56,812 nt of DNA from Victivallales bacterium. GTDB lineage: Bacteria; Verrucomicrobiota; Lentisphaeria; Victivallales; GWF2-38-69. The position numbers and the translations under genes are program-made. The stretch is from assembly GCA_021733985.1 (NCBI GenBank), contig JAIPJT010000013.1, forward strand, positions 1 through 56,812, read 5' to 3'. The notes beneath the pieces are model-generated. The model did no database searches. It was not told the origin of the DNA and was given only the letters and a program-made list of their open reading frames with translations. This document shows positions 8,161 through 16,720 of the stretch, one piece after another; position 1 is the first letter of the stretch; each line of letters starts with the position of its first letter.

Positions 8161-9474
8161 CTACCTTTTTGATTCAAATTCTTTAAAAAGAGTTACAAAG
8201 ATATGCGGAATGGCAATCATGGTCTCAGGTTTAAGCACATAGGCAATTCTCAGCTGAGTTTTACCGGGATTTTTTTCTCCTTCTGCGACATTGTAAAATC
8301 CGGTCAGAGGTGAACAGAGAAGAGTATAATTATCTCCGGCAATATTTACTTTACCCTGGGTAGCACAGTAATTTACAAATTCATCGGAATCGAATCCCGG
8401 TTTTGCTATATTCCTCACATCAATAACAGAATACAGCGCGGCTTCAGGCATTGAGAATATAACGCCGGGAAGCCTCTTTAGTATTGTCCTGCGAATTTCA
8501 GACATCATTGTCTTATAATATTTTCTCTGTTTCTTATACCAGTTCATTAGATCGTCCTTAGATTCATGAGCCAGTGCCCCGAAAATATACTGTCCGATAG
8601 TATTGGCACACAGGTTCGCAGTATATTCAGCTACTGACCTTTTATGAAATTCATAACAGTCTGTTATAAGTGCACCGATTCTAAGCCCGCATGCATTCCA
8701 CACTTTTGAAGCAGTTTCGATGCTTATCCTCCTGCCTTCAATTCCGTCGACAATATTGTCGGAGAGCCCCCAGATACTGGAAATTTTCCTGTTTCCGTAA
8801 TAAAGTTCTCTATAAGCTTCGTCGCTGACCATCCACATATTATATTTTACACAGATTTTACCCAGAGCAATAAGATCATCCATGTCGTAATAATGTCCGG
8901 TGGGATTATCATAGGGGATTACAACCATAGCGCCCGGATTAGTCTCCTGTATTTTCTCCTCAATTTCTCCAATATCAGGCAGTGAAAAAGTTCCGTCTTC
9001 TCCAAGGGTTCGCTGAACTGACACAGTTTTACGTCCGACTCTATTGGCAAAAGAAATATAATTAGAATAAGCTGCATCAATCATCAAAAGAGGTTTTTCA
9101 TCAGTACCGGGTTCCCCGCATACACCGAGAATAGCAAGCTCCATAGCCGAGCTTCCGCCGTCGGTGATTTGAGGATAAAGGCCTTCACTGTTAAAACCGG
9201 AACTGCCAATAATATTAAGAAACGCCTGTCTTGCCTCTTCTAAACCGGCACATGTCGAATACGGGACAACACCTTCATGAAAAGGGCTTTCAGGTGACCT
9301 CAGGTTGTCCAGTCTGTTCAGCATTGCAGGATACATCGGAAGCGGAATATTTCCTATAGAAGTATTGATAGCCTTAACGTTATCTGTCCTTTTTTCAAAC
9401 TTGATCTGAGCCTGCCTCGTAGAAGAAGGCTTTCTTGTAGCGTAATGCAGTGATAATTCAGGTTTTTTTGGCAT
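8161..9474 (-). CDS. Fold-type I PLP aminotransferase (class I/II)
   Basis: A PLP-dependent aminotransferase resembling aspartate/alanine-type aminotransferases. Features in order: AGLEEARQAF, DGGSSAMELAI phosphate/PLP contact region, VIPYDNPTGHYYD (NPTG), VSDEAYRELYY with the PLP-contacting Asp-x-x-Tyr, the Schiff-base lysine in ETASKVWNACGLRIG (near residue 257), and a C-terminal TQLRIAYV with the substrate-carboxylate Arg. The substrate cannot be assigned. M3 (9474) is favoured because AAAGG lies about 6 nt upstream. It is the middle gene of a three-gene minus-strand operon. Confidence 0.88.
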   Translation of the reverse strand: MPKKPELSLHYATRKPSSTRQAQIKFEKRTDNVKAINTSIGNIPLPMYPAMLNRLDNLRSPESPFHEGVVPYSTCAGLEEARQAFLNIIGSSGFNSEGLYPQITDGGSSAMELAILGVCGEPGTDEKPLLMIDAAYSNYISFANRVGRKTVSVQRTLGEDGTFSLPDIGEIEEKIQETNPGAMVVIPYDNPTGHYYDMDDLIALGKICVKYNMWMVSDEAYRELYYGNRKISSIWGLSDNIVDGIEGRRISIETASKVWNACGLRIGALITDCYEFHKRSVAEYTANLCANTIGQYIFGALAHESKDDLMNWYKKQRKYYKTMMSEIRRTILKRLPGVIFSMPEAALYSVIDVRNIAKPGFDSDEFVNYCATQGKVNIAGDNYTLLCSPLTGFYNVAEGEKNPGKTQLRIAYVLKPETMIAIPHIFVTLFKEFESKR

Positions 9475-9493
9475 AACCATCCCTTTCTGTTTA

Positions 9494-10972
9494 TTAATAC
9501 TTTCTCATAGAAAAAATCACTTTGCTTTTCATGTTGTTAAGTACCAGTTCCGTAGGAGGAATTTTTTTCTCCTTTTTTATCAGCTCGATAATCCTCGACA
9601 TACAAAAACCGGCCTGGCACCTCCCCATCATCGAATGTGTCCTTTTTTTGACAGCATCAAGAGATACAGCATTAATCGGATTATTAATAGCTTTAAGTAC
9701 TTCCGCTTCGGTTATTTCTTCGCACCGGCAAATGAGTTTGCTGTAATTTCTGTCACTTTTTATATAGATGTCTTTAGTTCGATAACCAAATTTATTAAAT
9801 CGTTCTATCTTTTCCCAGGTCGGGAAAAATACTTCTTTTTCTCTTAAATCTCTTTTATTTCCAATAATATTTTCCACAACATACCTGGCTATAGCGGGCG
9901 CACTTGTAAGGCCCGGAGATTCTATTCCGTGCAAATTTACAAATCCCGGATTAACCTCTGACTCTTTTATGTAAAAATCAGCAAACTTTTCATTTGAATT
10001 GCTATTAAAAAGCTTTGGTCTGATACCGCTGAAACTCCTTATGAAACTGTATTTTGACAGCTGAGGCATAAGTTCGAAAGCCTCTCTTTTAAGCTGATAC
10101 ATAACTTCTGCTGTTGTTGAACGATCCATTGTCTCATCTATATATTCTGCCGAAGGCCCTATCAGTATATTTCCATTTAAAGTAGGTGTAAGATGTATTC
10201 CCAGGCCTCTGTTATCGCGACACGGAACAGGGTAGACCGCTGTATCAAGTTCTTTTCCGGCTCTTTTGTCAAGTATAAAATATTCGCCTCTGCATGGATA
10301 TACACTGCCGATATCCTCTCCTGCCATTTTCGCAGTTTTATCTGAAAAAAGCCCGGCTGCATTGATTACCCAGTCGCAGTTAATAAATTTTTTGTTATTA
10401 ATACCGATTCTGTATGAACCGTCTTTATTTTTATTTATTGATGTAACTTCAGATTTGAGTTTTACTTCAACACCGTTTTTATGTGCATTTTCCGCTAAGG
10501 CAATTGTAAATAAATATGGTGTTACAATTCCTGTTTTTTCTGAAAATAATGCCCATTCAGCAGTGAGGTTAGGCTGTATCTTTTCAATCTCTTTCCTGCC
10601 TATAATAGAAAGCCCGGGAACAGAATTTTTAATACCCTGCCCTAAAAGCTTTTCAAGAATTTTCTTTTCCTCACCGGTCTGTCCCACCACAAGTTTTTTA
10701 CAGAATCTGTATTCAACACCAAGCTCATCTGCAAGTTTAGGCAGTTCAGTCAACCCTTCAAGGTTAAATTTTGCCTTTAAACTTCCCGGTTTTACATTAA
10801 AACCCGCATGGATAACACCGCTGTTAGCCTTACTGATACCTTCGGCTGCATCTGTTTCCTTATCCAGGAGGGCTGCCGATATTTTATACCTGGACAGTTC
10901 CCTGGCTACCGCACTGCCAATTACACCGGCACCGATAATTACAACATCATACTTTTCAATATCGACTTTCAT
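9494..10972 (-). CDS. FAD-dependent oxidoreductase, glycerol-3-phosphate dehydrogenase-like, with BFD-like domain
   Basis: N-terminal FAD-binding DAO fold with VVIIGAGVIGSAVAREL (dinucleotide loop at residues 11-20) and HAGFNVKPGSLKAK, as in GlpA and L-2-hydroxyglutarate oxidase families. A second FAD element is seen as HGIESPGLTSAPAIARYV. From about residue 410 there is a BFD-like [2Fe-2S] module with four cysteines: LICRCEE and GRCQAGFC. The fusion resembles the anaerobic GlpA-like proteins that pass electrons to partner subunits. The start ATG at 10972 lacks a good SD. First gene of the operon with the aminotransferase (about 20 nt away). Confidence 0.85.
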   Translation of the reverse strand: MKVDIEKYDVVIIGAGVIGSAVARELSRYKISAALLDKETDAAEGISKANSGVIHAGFNVKPGSLKAKFNLEGLTELPKLADELGVEYRFCKKLVVGQTGEEKKILEKLLGQGIKNSVPGLSIIGRKEIEKIQPNLTAEWALFSEKTGIVTPYLFTIALAENAHKNGVEVKLKSEVTSINKNKDGSYRIGINNKKFINCDWVINAAGLFSDKTAKMAGEDIGSVYPCRGEYFILDKRAGKELDTAVYPVPCRDNRGLGIHLTPTLNGNILIGPSAEYIDETMDRSTTAEVMYQLKREAFELMPQLSKYSFIRSFSGIRPKLFNSNSNEKFADFYIKESEVNPGFVNLHGIESPGLTSAPAIARYVVENIIGNKRDLREKEVFFPTWEKIERFNKFGYRTKDIYIKSDRNYSKLICRCEEITEAEVLKAINNPINAVSLDAVKKRTHSMMGRCQAGFCMSRIIELIKKEKKIPPTELVLNNMKSKVIFSMRKY

Positions 10973-11000
10973 ATAAAAAAACAATTAATTTGGATATTCA

Positions 11001-11168
11001 TTAACCAATGCTGTTGAATTAAGAAGTTGGAGTTCACACTTTAGTGTGTTAGGCAGAATATTCAGCCAGACAAGCTAATCACGTTATTCGACACGACAAG
11101 AGCTTGACTCCAACCATACACTAAAATTTGATGCTCAATTTCTTAATTCAATGACATTGATTCATTAA
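11001..11168. repeat. MITE-like element with TTGAATTAAG terminal inverted repeats
   Basis: Left end TTAACCAATGCTGTTGAATTAAG and right end CTTAATTCAATGACATTGATTCATTAA are imperfect inverted repeats. Inside, a second palindrome runs from GTTGGAGTTC (11026) to GACTCCAAC (11114). A nearly identical element begins at 56671 and runs off the window end. No ORF of note, so it is a non-autonomous element or palindromic repeat unit. Confidence 0.7.
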
Positions 11169-11308
11169 CTATATTCATTACCGGAAAAGATCCTGTGTAA
11201 TTTTGAACTGAAATTTATCCTTATATACTGCAATATTTATTAAATTGTTTAAATTCTGATAGAAGCTCAGACTCTTTTCAGATAGCTTCTAATATATTAA
11301 AAATATTA

Positions 11309-11361
11309 GAAAAGAGGGTACCTTGAAAAGTTTACTTGTATCATGGATGATTTCAATATAT
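11309..11361. repeat. 53-bp dispersed repeat matching 1416-1467
   Basis: Runs GAAAAGAGGGTACC... to ...GGATGATTTCAATATAT and matches 1416-1467 in the same orientation at roughly four of five positions. At the first site it abuts MITE copy 2; here it lies upstream of the membrane protein gene. The rest of 11169-11411 is AT-rich and shows no gene. Confidence 0.5.
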
Positions 11362-11429
11362 TTTAATTACTATATTTCGAAAATTAAATGGTTTTTTAAA
11401 TATTTGTATAATTGAATTTATTTTTGTTT

Positions 11430-12344
11430 ATGAATTACTGCCAAATAAAAAAAATAAAAGTAGATAGAGCGGTAAAGGAAGCTTTTTCCGGCTTTAAAGC
11501 GTGGTGGATACTGCTCTGCAGCGTTTCTGCGGCAATATTTATCAGCCAGTCATGGCTGCCGGGTTATCTTTTTAATACACTTATAGACCTGCAGAAACTG
11601 CATAAACTCAAAGTCTATTTTTATACTGTTAAAGAAAAATATATATCAACAGGCGATCCGGACAGTGCAATAGAACAGTTCAAAACAGTAATTATTGATA
11701 TTTATAACAGTCCGCCCATGCATAATTATTTATATTTATTAATGATAAAAATAATTTTGATCCTTTCCTTTTTAGCACTGTTTCTGTGCTTTTTATATAT
11801 GATAATTATTATTATTTCAAAAAATCCCCCGAAAAAAACTGAAAGAATCAGAGATAAACTCAAAAACGATTTTAAAAAATCATATAAATTTCCGTTAAGT
11901 TATCTTATTCTCTCAATAATTAAAGCAGGTATGCTTTTGGCGCCGTTTACTGTTCCGATATTATATTTTTTAATAAAAATCCTGACAACTCCCCCCCTGC
12001 TCAACCATTCAGATATTTACCTCCATATTATTGAATTTACCGCTGTACTTGTTTTGACAGTTTTTCTAATACTGCTCTCTGTATATTGTTATATCAGGTT
12101 TTATTTTACCGGCTTTATCATTACTGAAGAATCAGCCAACCCGTTCAGGGCAATCATTACAAGCTGGTATTTAACACGAGACCAGTTCAGCAGTCTTTTC
12201 GCTATTTTTTTACTGACAATAATAATAGATATTATATCAGTAATCACTGTAATAGGTTTTATACCCGGAACTGGGTTAAAATATACGCTTCGTGCATCAG
12301 GATATAGGCAAAGTCTGGAAATAAAGGAGGAGTATCATGAATAG
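11430..12344 (+). CDS. Integral membrane protein of unknown function
   Basis: I do not recognise the family. The protein (304 residues from this ATG) shows about six hydrophobic segments: around KAWWILLCSVSAAIFI, YLLMIKIILILSFLALFLCF, MLLAPFTVPILYFLI, FTAVLVLTVFLILLSVY and a C-terminal SLFAIFLLTIIIDIISVI. A long loop after the first helix is likely outside the membrane. An in-frame TTG at 11412 is an alternative start; neither has an SD. Its 3' end overlaps the MEMO gene by 8 nt and contains that gene's SD, so the two are coupled. Confidence 0.75.
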   Translation: MNYCQIKKIKVDRAVKEAFSGFKAWWILLCSVSAAIFISQSWLPGYLFNTLIDLQKLHKLKVYFYTVKEKYISTGDPDSAIEQFKTVIIDIYNSPPMHNYLYLLMIKIILILSFLALFLCFLYMIIIIISKNPPKKTERIRDKLKNDFKKSYKFPLSYLILSIIKAGMLLAPFTVPILYFLIKILTTPPLLNHSDIYLHIIEFTAVLVLTVFLILLSVYCYIRFYFTGFIITEESANPFRAIITSWYLTRDQFSSLFAIFLLTIIIDIISVITVIGFIPGTGLKYTLRASGYRQSLEIKEEYHE

Positions 12345-13197
12345 TAAAACCAGAAAAATGACCGTAGCCGGACAATTCTACCCGGATAATCCGGAAACAC
12401 TGAAATCATTTATAGAAGATTCATTGTCCGGGAGAAAAGTAAAGAAAAATACACAGGTAAAGGCTGTTATTCTCCCTCATGCCGGATATGTATTTTCAGG
12501 AAGCACTGCAGTTAAAACCTTATCAGAAGCTACTGGCAGTGAATATGACAACATTTTTATTCTGGCCCCCTCGCACTACGTAAGCATTGACGGGCCCGCC
12601 CTAAGCAGTTTTGGAAAATATGACACACCTTTAGGTGATGTTTCTGTAAATACTGATATTGTGAGGGATTTGCAGGCAGCCGGCTTTTCTGTATCAGACA
12701 ATGCCCATTTACAGGAACATTCTCTCGAAGTTCAGCTGCCTTTAGTTAAATATATCTTCCCGAATTCAAAAATAGTACCAATCGTATGCGGTTTCATGAA
12801 TCACAGTAAAGCTGAGGAAACAGCTGAAAAATTAAAAAAATACTGGACTGATGATAATAATCTCTGGATTATCAGTTCTGATTTTACACATTATGGGAGA
12901 AATTTCGGCTATCTCCCTTTCAGAAATAATATCAGAGAAAATCTGAAAGAACTTGACGGAGGCGCAATAGACGAAATTATAAAACTCTCACCGGAGGGTT
13001 TTGACAGGTATTTGAATAAAACAGGGGCAACTATATGCGGTAAAAATCCTATACTTGTTATGCTGTGTCTGGCTGATATATCAAAAAACCGGCTTGATCT
13101 GAAGCCTGAACTGGTAGAATACACAAGCTCCGGAGAGATTTCAGGTGATTTCAGCCATTGTGTCTGTTACGCCGGAATAAAAATATATTTAAAATAG
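12337..13197 (+). CDS. MEMO family protein (AmmeMemoRadiSam system protein B)
   Basis: MEMO-family protein, related in fold to class III extradiol dioxygenases. Conserved stretches: AGQFYPDN at the start, VILPHAGYVFSG with a metal-ligand-type His, LAPSHY, EHSLEVQLPLV and ISSDFTHYG. Length 286 is usual. A strong AAGGAGG precedes the ATG. The AMMECR1-family gene follows after a 724-bp repeat-filled gap; in many bacteria the two occur with a radical SAM protein as the AmmeMemoRadiSam trio, which is not in this window. Its biochemical role is unknown. Confidence 0.93.
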   Translation: MNSKTRKMTVAGQFYPDNPETLKSFIEDSLSGRKVKKNTQVKAVILPHAGYVFSGSTAVKTLSEATGSEYDNIFILAPSHYVSIDGPALSSFGKYDTPLGDVSVNTDIVRDLQAAGFSVSDNAHLQEHSLEVQLPLVKYIFPNSKIVPIVCGFMNHSKAEETAEKLKKYWTDDNNLWIISSDFTHYGRNFGYLPFRNNIRENLKELDGGAIDEIIKLSPEGFDRYLNKTGATICGKNPILVMLCLADISKNRLDLKPELVEYTSSGEISGDFSHCVCYAGIKIYLK

Positions 13198-13920
13198 AAT
13201 AATAATTCTTATTCATGGCAGACGGTCGGAAAAAATCACTGCCCCCTGAACCCGTGAAATAATTTATAAAAAATTTGAGGTTTGGTATTTTTACTATAAG
13301 CTCTATATGGACTATATGGTTGAAAGTGGAAAGTGGATGGTTGATGGTTGATAGGAAAATTTAAAGAACACCGACAACCCGCAGCCAACAACAAAATTAG
13401 TTAATGGGGGGAACAGTTGATGAAAAGTTTTGAAGATTTAGATTGCTATAAATTTAATTTTGAATTATAAATGTTGAATTTTGAATTAAGGGAAAAACAG
13501 CATCCAAAATTATAAAACTAAACTAACATTCAACATTCAACATTCAACATTCAACATTTAACATTTAACATTTAAAAATAAACCGACAACCGACAATAAG
13601 AAAAGATTAAGATCAGGATTAAGATCAGGATGAAACAAATAAACAAATAAACAAATAAACAACCAATTTAGTTGATAGTTGATAGTTGATAGTTGATAGT
13701 TGATAGTTGATAGAGGATAGAGGATAGTTGATAGAGGATAGAGGATAGAGAACAACAAACAACAAATCCCCAAATCAGCAGCTTTAAGAAGAAAAGACCG
13801 GATTTGAGTTTAAGATCAAGACCAAGATTAAGATTGAGATTAAGATTGAGGTTAAGACCGGGATCAGGATTTGAAATAGCAGAAGCAGGAGTATAGAAAT
13901 TTGAACATAAAAAGGAGTAT
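13198..13920. repeat. Intergenic low-complexity tandem repeat block
   Basis: No gene is visible. Tandem arrays include seven 7-bp units acattca/acattta (13526-13574), an 8-bp aaacaaat array (about 13633-13660), a 7-bp gttgata/gaggata array (13671-13749) and a purine-rich 6-bp aagatt/gagatt array (about 13803-13870). A second, shorter version of the same words lies at 56511-56665. Open frames here translate to repeated LSTINYQ-like peptides and are not genes. A short GAATAA...TTATTC hairpin follows the MEMO stop. Confidence 0.8.
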
Positions 13921-14484
13921 ATGATTATGTCTGATGACAACCATTATACCGAGGACCAGCAGCATGAAATGCTGATGCTGGCAAGAAAGAGCATCGAATA
14001 CAAACTTAATAACAGCAGTTACAGTTTAGAAAACATTCCTGAGTATCTTAATAAAACCAGGTCATGTTTTGTTACACTTCATAAAAAGAACGGACAGCTA
14101 AGGGGGTGTATAGGAAATATACAGGCATTTGAAAGCCTCTACAATAACATCATTCACAATGCACTGAATTCTGCGTTCAGTGATCCGCGTTTTCCGAAAT
14201 TACAGTCAATTTATGAACTGAATTCACTCAAAATCGAGATATCCGTACTTACCCCTAAGGTCAAAGTAGACAGCTATAAAGATATTGTTTTAGGGAAACA
14301 CGGTATAATCTTGAGAGTCGGTATGAGCGGATCAGTATTTCTCCCGCAGGTAGCACCTGAACAGGGCTGGGATATAAGCACAACCCTTTCACACTTGAGT
14401 ATAAAAGCCGGACTGCCCCCGGATGCATGGAAAAATAAAAGTGCAGAATTTGAAGTCTTTGAGGCCATTGTATTCAGTGAATAA
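13921..14484 (+). CDS. AMMECR1 family protein (AmmeMemoRadiSam system protein A)
   Basis: AMMECR1-domain protein. The family signature LRGCIGN is at about residues 61-67, preceded by CFVTLHKKNG and followed by NALNSAFSDPRFP, LKIEISVLTP, GKHGIILR and FLPQVAPEQGWD. Length 187 is typical. SD AAGGAG stands 3 nt before the first ATG and 9 nt before an in-frame ATG at 13927, so either may be the start. It pairs functionally by gene association with MEMO-like proteins; the molecular function is not established. Confidence 0.92.
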   Translation: MIMSDDNHYTEDQQHEMLMLARKSIEYKLNNSSYSLENIPEYLNKTRSCFVTLHKKNGQLRGCIGNIQAFESLYNNIIHNALNSAFSDPRFPKLQSIYELNSLKIEISVLTPKVKVDSYKDIVLGKHGIILRVGMSGSVFLPQVAPEQGWDISTTLSHLSIKAGLPPDAWKNKSAEFEVFEAIVFSE

Positions 14485-14517
14485 ACCTCATCTTCACCTA
14501 TACAAAAGCCAATTGAT

Positions 14518-14772
14518 TAGGTTGATCTTTGTTCTACAAAGTTTAATCTTTTCGAAACAAAACGGTAGGGCGCGATCTTTCGCCGTAATACACGATAATA
14601 GTTAAGACTAAAAACCTCCCTGCCCTGCGTAGCGCCTAATCGGTACGGAGCAGAGTGAACCATAGACCCGCTACTCCGGGGCGACGGCTCAGCGCGCCGC
14701 AATAATACAGCATCGTTTATTAGATATCTTATATTTTACGATCAAATAGAGAATTTACTCTGGAATAGTAAA
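14518..14772 (-). repeat. MITE-like interspersed repeat, copy 3 (reverse)
   Basis: Reverse-oriented copy with the conserved 39-bp end (gttgatc...ttaatctttt), a degenerate inner repeat (cGAAACAAAA), both core hairpins (CCCGctactCCGGG) and a diverged AT-rich end. It sits between AMMECR1 and tRNA-Ser in the same orientation as copy 4 beyond attR, so the prophage is bracketed by direct copies. The frame 14517-14702 is a repeat artefact. Confidence 0.75.
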
Positions 14773-14935
14773 AGCAAACGAAAAATCAAGAACCGTTAAC
14801 TTACAACTGAGCCGGACAGGCTCTAACTAAAGAATAAAATTTATTATAAACTTTACTATTAAACTTGCTAACCTCTTTTTTCTGGATAAATTATAGACTT
14901 TATGGTTTCAATTTGTATCTATAAACTAATATCAC

Positions 14936-15025
14936 GGAGAGATGACCGAGAGGCCGAAGGTGCAGCACTGGAAATGCTGTGTAGGGGCAACCTTACCGAG
15001 GGTTCGAATCCCTCTCTCTCCGCCA
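14936..15025 (+). tRNA. tRNA-Ser (anticodon GGA), prophage attachment target
   Basis: The acceptor stem GGAGAGA (14936-14942) pairs with TCTCTCC (15015-15021); discriminator G and an encoded CCA end at 15025. The anticodon stem CAGCA/TGCTG encloses loop CTGGAAA, with anticodon GGA at 14970-14972, which reads UCC and UCU. A long variable arm (gtaggggcaaccttac) fits a class II serine tRNA. T-arm GGTTCGAATCC is present. The 3' part from 15009 belongs to the attL core, so integration restores the whole tRNA. Confidence 0.97.
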
Positions 15026-15041
15026 GCTTTTTTTGTAAATG
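15009..15041. other. attL core (33-bp direct repeat)
   Basis: Identical to 55236-55268. It covers the last 17 nt of tRNA-Ser and 16 nt beyond (agctttttttgtaaatg). After one mismatch (G/C) the identity continues for 12 nt (ttggtgtttaag), which suggests the phage copied a longer stretch of host sequence at some time. Confidence 0.95.
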
Positions 15042-15135
15042 GTTGGTGTTTAAGTTTTTATAAATTTGTTAGCCTCAATAAAAATTAGTATAATTTGACC
15101 GTTAGCCACACTAAAAAGGCCTTTTTAAAGCATTA

Positions 15136-15156
15136 TATTGGCACTTTTTAGACACT
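15136..15156 (+). promoter_or_regulatory. Candidate integrase/excisionase arm-type site, left
   Basis: 21 bp starting TATTGGCACT and ending TTTTAGACACT. It matches 55153-55173 at 19 of 21 positions in the same orientation. In the joined attP the two copies flank the core. Close by at 15112-15127 is the perfect 16-bp palindrome TAAAAAGGCCTTTTTA. Location and repetition suggest arm-site binding; this is inference. Confidence 0.5.
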
Positions 15157-15177
15157 CTCTATTTTAGATGAAAAATT

Positions 15178-15206
15178 AAAAAAAACGCCCCGGGCACCGG
15201 GACGTT
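15178..15206 (-). terminator. Rho-independent terminator of the phage late operon
   Basis: On the minus strand a GC-rich stem (AACGTCCCGG / CCGGGGCGTT with one bulge pair, 3-nt loop) is followed directly by eight T. It lies about 50 bp past the last phage gene and before attL, which stops late transcription from running into the host tRNA region. Confidence 0.9.
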
Positions 15207-15254
15207 CTTCTGTTAATTTTATTTACCTGGGTGGTAATAAAATAATGAAAAAAT

Positions 15255-15512
15255 CTATCCGAAAATCTCGTGGTAGATTTTTTCACCTTCATCAACAAGA
15301 TAAGTGAATATCTCTTTGCCGTCGGCAAAAAGTTCGACAGCCGTTTCTACTGCATCTTTAGCATCAGAAATAATAGCGGAAAGGTCATCAGGCAATTTAT
15401 CAAGATCACCTTTTTTAATTTCCACAATCACTTTACTGATTTTACTCATTGCGTCTTCAATGTCCTGGATTTCTTCCTGAACATCTTTACCAATTCCATT
15501 GTCTTCACTCAT
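15255..15512 (-). CDS. Small acidic phage protein, last late gene
   Basis: 85 residues, strongly acidic and predicted helical (DVQEEIQDIEDAMSKISKV; LSAIISDAKDAVETAVELF). No membrane segment clear enough for a holin and no recognised family. The start ATG at 15512 is set by AGGAGGAGG upstream and by the ATGA overlap with the preceding gene; an extension to 15578 reads back through that gene and is rejected. The position suggests a lysis, host-control or envelope role. Confidence 0.7.
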   Translation of the reverse strand: MSEDNGIGKDVQEEIQDIEDAMSKISKVIVEIKKGDLDKLPDDLSAIISDAKDAVETAVELFADGKEIFTYLVDEGEKIYHEIFG

Positions 15513-16249
15513 TTTGAGTTCCTCCTCCTTTGTTGAATTTTGGTTGTTAAGACAATAACAATAAAAATTATTGCCCATATAATTAATACTGAAAAAGGGA
15601 AAAGATTACTTTCCATTACCTTTTTCGATTGATTTTTTTTAAGTTGTAGCGCTGACTTCAATTCTTTTAATGCTTGTTTCAAATTTAAAACCGGGTCCGC
15701 AAGCATTTCATATTTATCATCATGTGTAGACTTCCAATCGTAAAATTGTATTATTTTATACATTTCATTTATCCCGCGTTTGAAAGGGTCATAATTATCA
15801 CTCGCATTGGGAAATGGTACGTCTTGTGTCATGACGAATTCATCACTCACTGTAGTATTAACAGAAAATTCATTCTCTTCCGGAGTGCGTGTAAGTTTCA
15901 TTCCTACCCGTACTGCTTCATTAATTATTCCGTGATGGCCGTCCGAGTTAAAACTTGCCTGCATTTTTTTTAATTTTTTAACATCCTCATTTAATTCTTT
16001 TTCTAAAGCAGTAAATTTATTATTCATCTGGTCCGGCAAGTCTCCTTTTTTTTCTAAAGCGTCTATTAGTTTCATTTGCACCTGGGCTTCAATATCCTTA
16101 TCCTCATCTTTTAAAATTGTATCAAATAGAGAATGGCCTGTCCGAACTTCTGAAATTATTTCAGATGTCATAAATCCAACAACAGCAAATAAAACAGCTA
16201 AGCTGATAATTTTATTTTTCTGAATAAGGTCAAATATTTTTTCTTTCAT
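15509..16249 (-). CDS. Phage membrane protein with N- and C-terminal transmembrane helices
   Basis: 246 residues. A membrane helix near residues 13-30 (KIISLAVLFAVVGFMTSEII) and another near 218-238 (FPFSVLIIWAIIFIVIVLT), with about 190 soluble residues between that include a Lys-rich coiled-coil-like stretch (EKELNEDVKKLKKM). A basic tail RRRNSK is cytoplasmic by the positive-inside rule. The codons for RRR are also the SD of the next gene. Family not recognised; candidates are a spanin- or exclusion-type envelope protein. Confidence 0.7.
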   Translation of the reverse strand: MKEKIFDLIQKNKIISLAVLFAVVGFMTSEIISEVRTGHSLFDTILKDEDKDIEAQVQMKLIDALEKKGDLPDQMNNKFTALEKELNEDVKKLKKMQASFNSDGHHGIINEAVRVGMKLTRTPEENEFSVNTTVSDEFVMTQDVPFPNASDNYDPFKRGINEMYKIIQFYDWKSTHDDKYEMLADPVLNLKQALKELKSALQLKKNQSKKVMESNLFPFSVLIIWAIIFIVIVLTTKIQQRRRNSK

Positions 16250-16530
16250 ACGATACCCTCCGCTAACCCTTTAAGGATTTTTGCGGAAATTTTACCAACT
16301 TCTACAAGAAAATTATCAAGTTCTTTATCGCTTGCTTCTATTTTAAGTTCACGCAATATTCGTTCACATACAGTTATATGTTCCTCTGCTATTCTTTTAG
16401 CAGCTTCTGTTTTAGCTTTTTCACGTATATTTTTAAAATAGATAAGTTTTTTAATTACCCGGTCAAAAATGATTTGATCATCATCGGGTAAACTTTCTCT
16501 AATTTCCTGATATTTCTCTTTCAATTTCAT
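16246..16530 (-). CDS. Small helical phage protein
   Basis: 94 residues, charged and helical throughout (LKEKYQEIRESLPDDDQIIF; EKAKTEAAKRIAEEHITVC), with a final amphipathic helix KISAKILKGLAEGIV. Family unknown. SD AAAGG about 8 nt before ATG. It overlaps the lipoprotein gene upstream by 32 nt in another frame and the membrane protein gene downstream by ATGA. The nested arrangement with a lipoprotein recalls Rz/Rz1 spanin pairs, but this protein has no membrane anchor. Confidence 0.65.
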   Translation of the reverse strand: MKLKEKYQEIRESLPDDDQIIFDRVIKKLIYFKNIREKAKTEAAKRIAEEHITVCERILRELKIEASDKELDNFLVEVGKISAKILKGLAEGIV

Positions 16531-16720
16531 TTCTATATACCTTTATTTCGTCAAGCCTAAGTTCTTTTTCAGCCGGACTTAACTGATTATTATTTTTAAT
16601 TTCAGCTGTTGCTTCATCAAATACACCCCCTCGTGCATTCAGTTCATTGAGTTCTTTTTGAGCCGGGGAAGTGCATGCTGCTAATACAATAATACATATA
16701 CTTACAAATAAATATTTCAT
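16499..16720 (-). CDS. Small phage lipoprotein
   Basis: 73 residues. Lipobox IVLAAC with the lipidated Cys16, then a short hydrophilic helical chain (KELNELNARGGVFDEATAEI). It would sit in the outer or inner membrane facing the periplasm. The size and overlap with the next frame suit an outer-membrane spanin-type protein, but it is not proline-rich. SD GGGAGGG is inside the last codons of the preceding gene and the ATGA overlap couples them. Confidence 0.75.
   Translation of the reverse strand: MKYLFVSICIIVLAACTSPAQKELNELNARGGVFDEATAEIKNNNQLSPAEKELRLDEIKVYRNEIEREISGN

Noticed and set aside
13526..13749. Possible CRISPR array
   Set aside because: Units are 7-8 bp with no unique spacers; simple tandem repeats.
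13558..13940. Two minus-strand frames (71 and 90 codons) in the MEMO-AMMECR1 gap
   Set aside because: They translate tandem repeats into LSTINYQLSTI-like and LNLNLNL-like peptides; no SD and no complexity.
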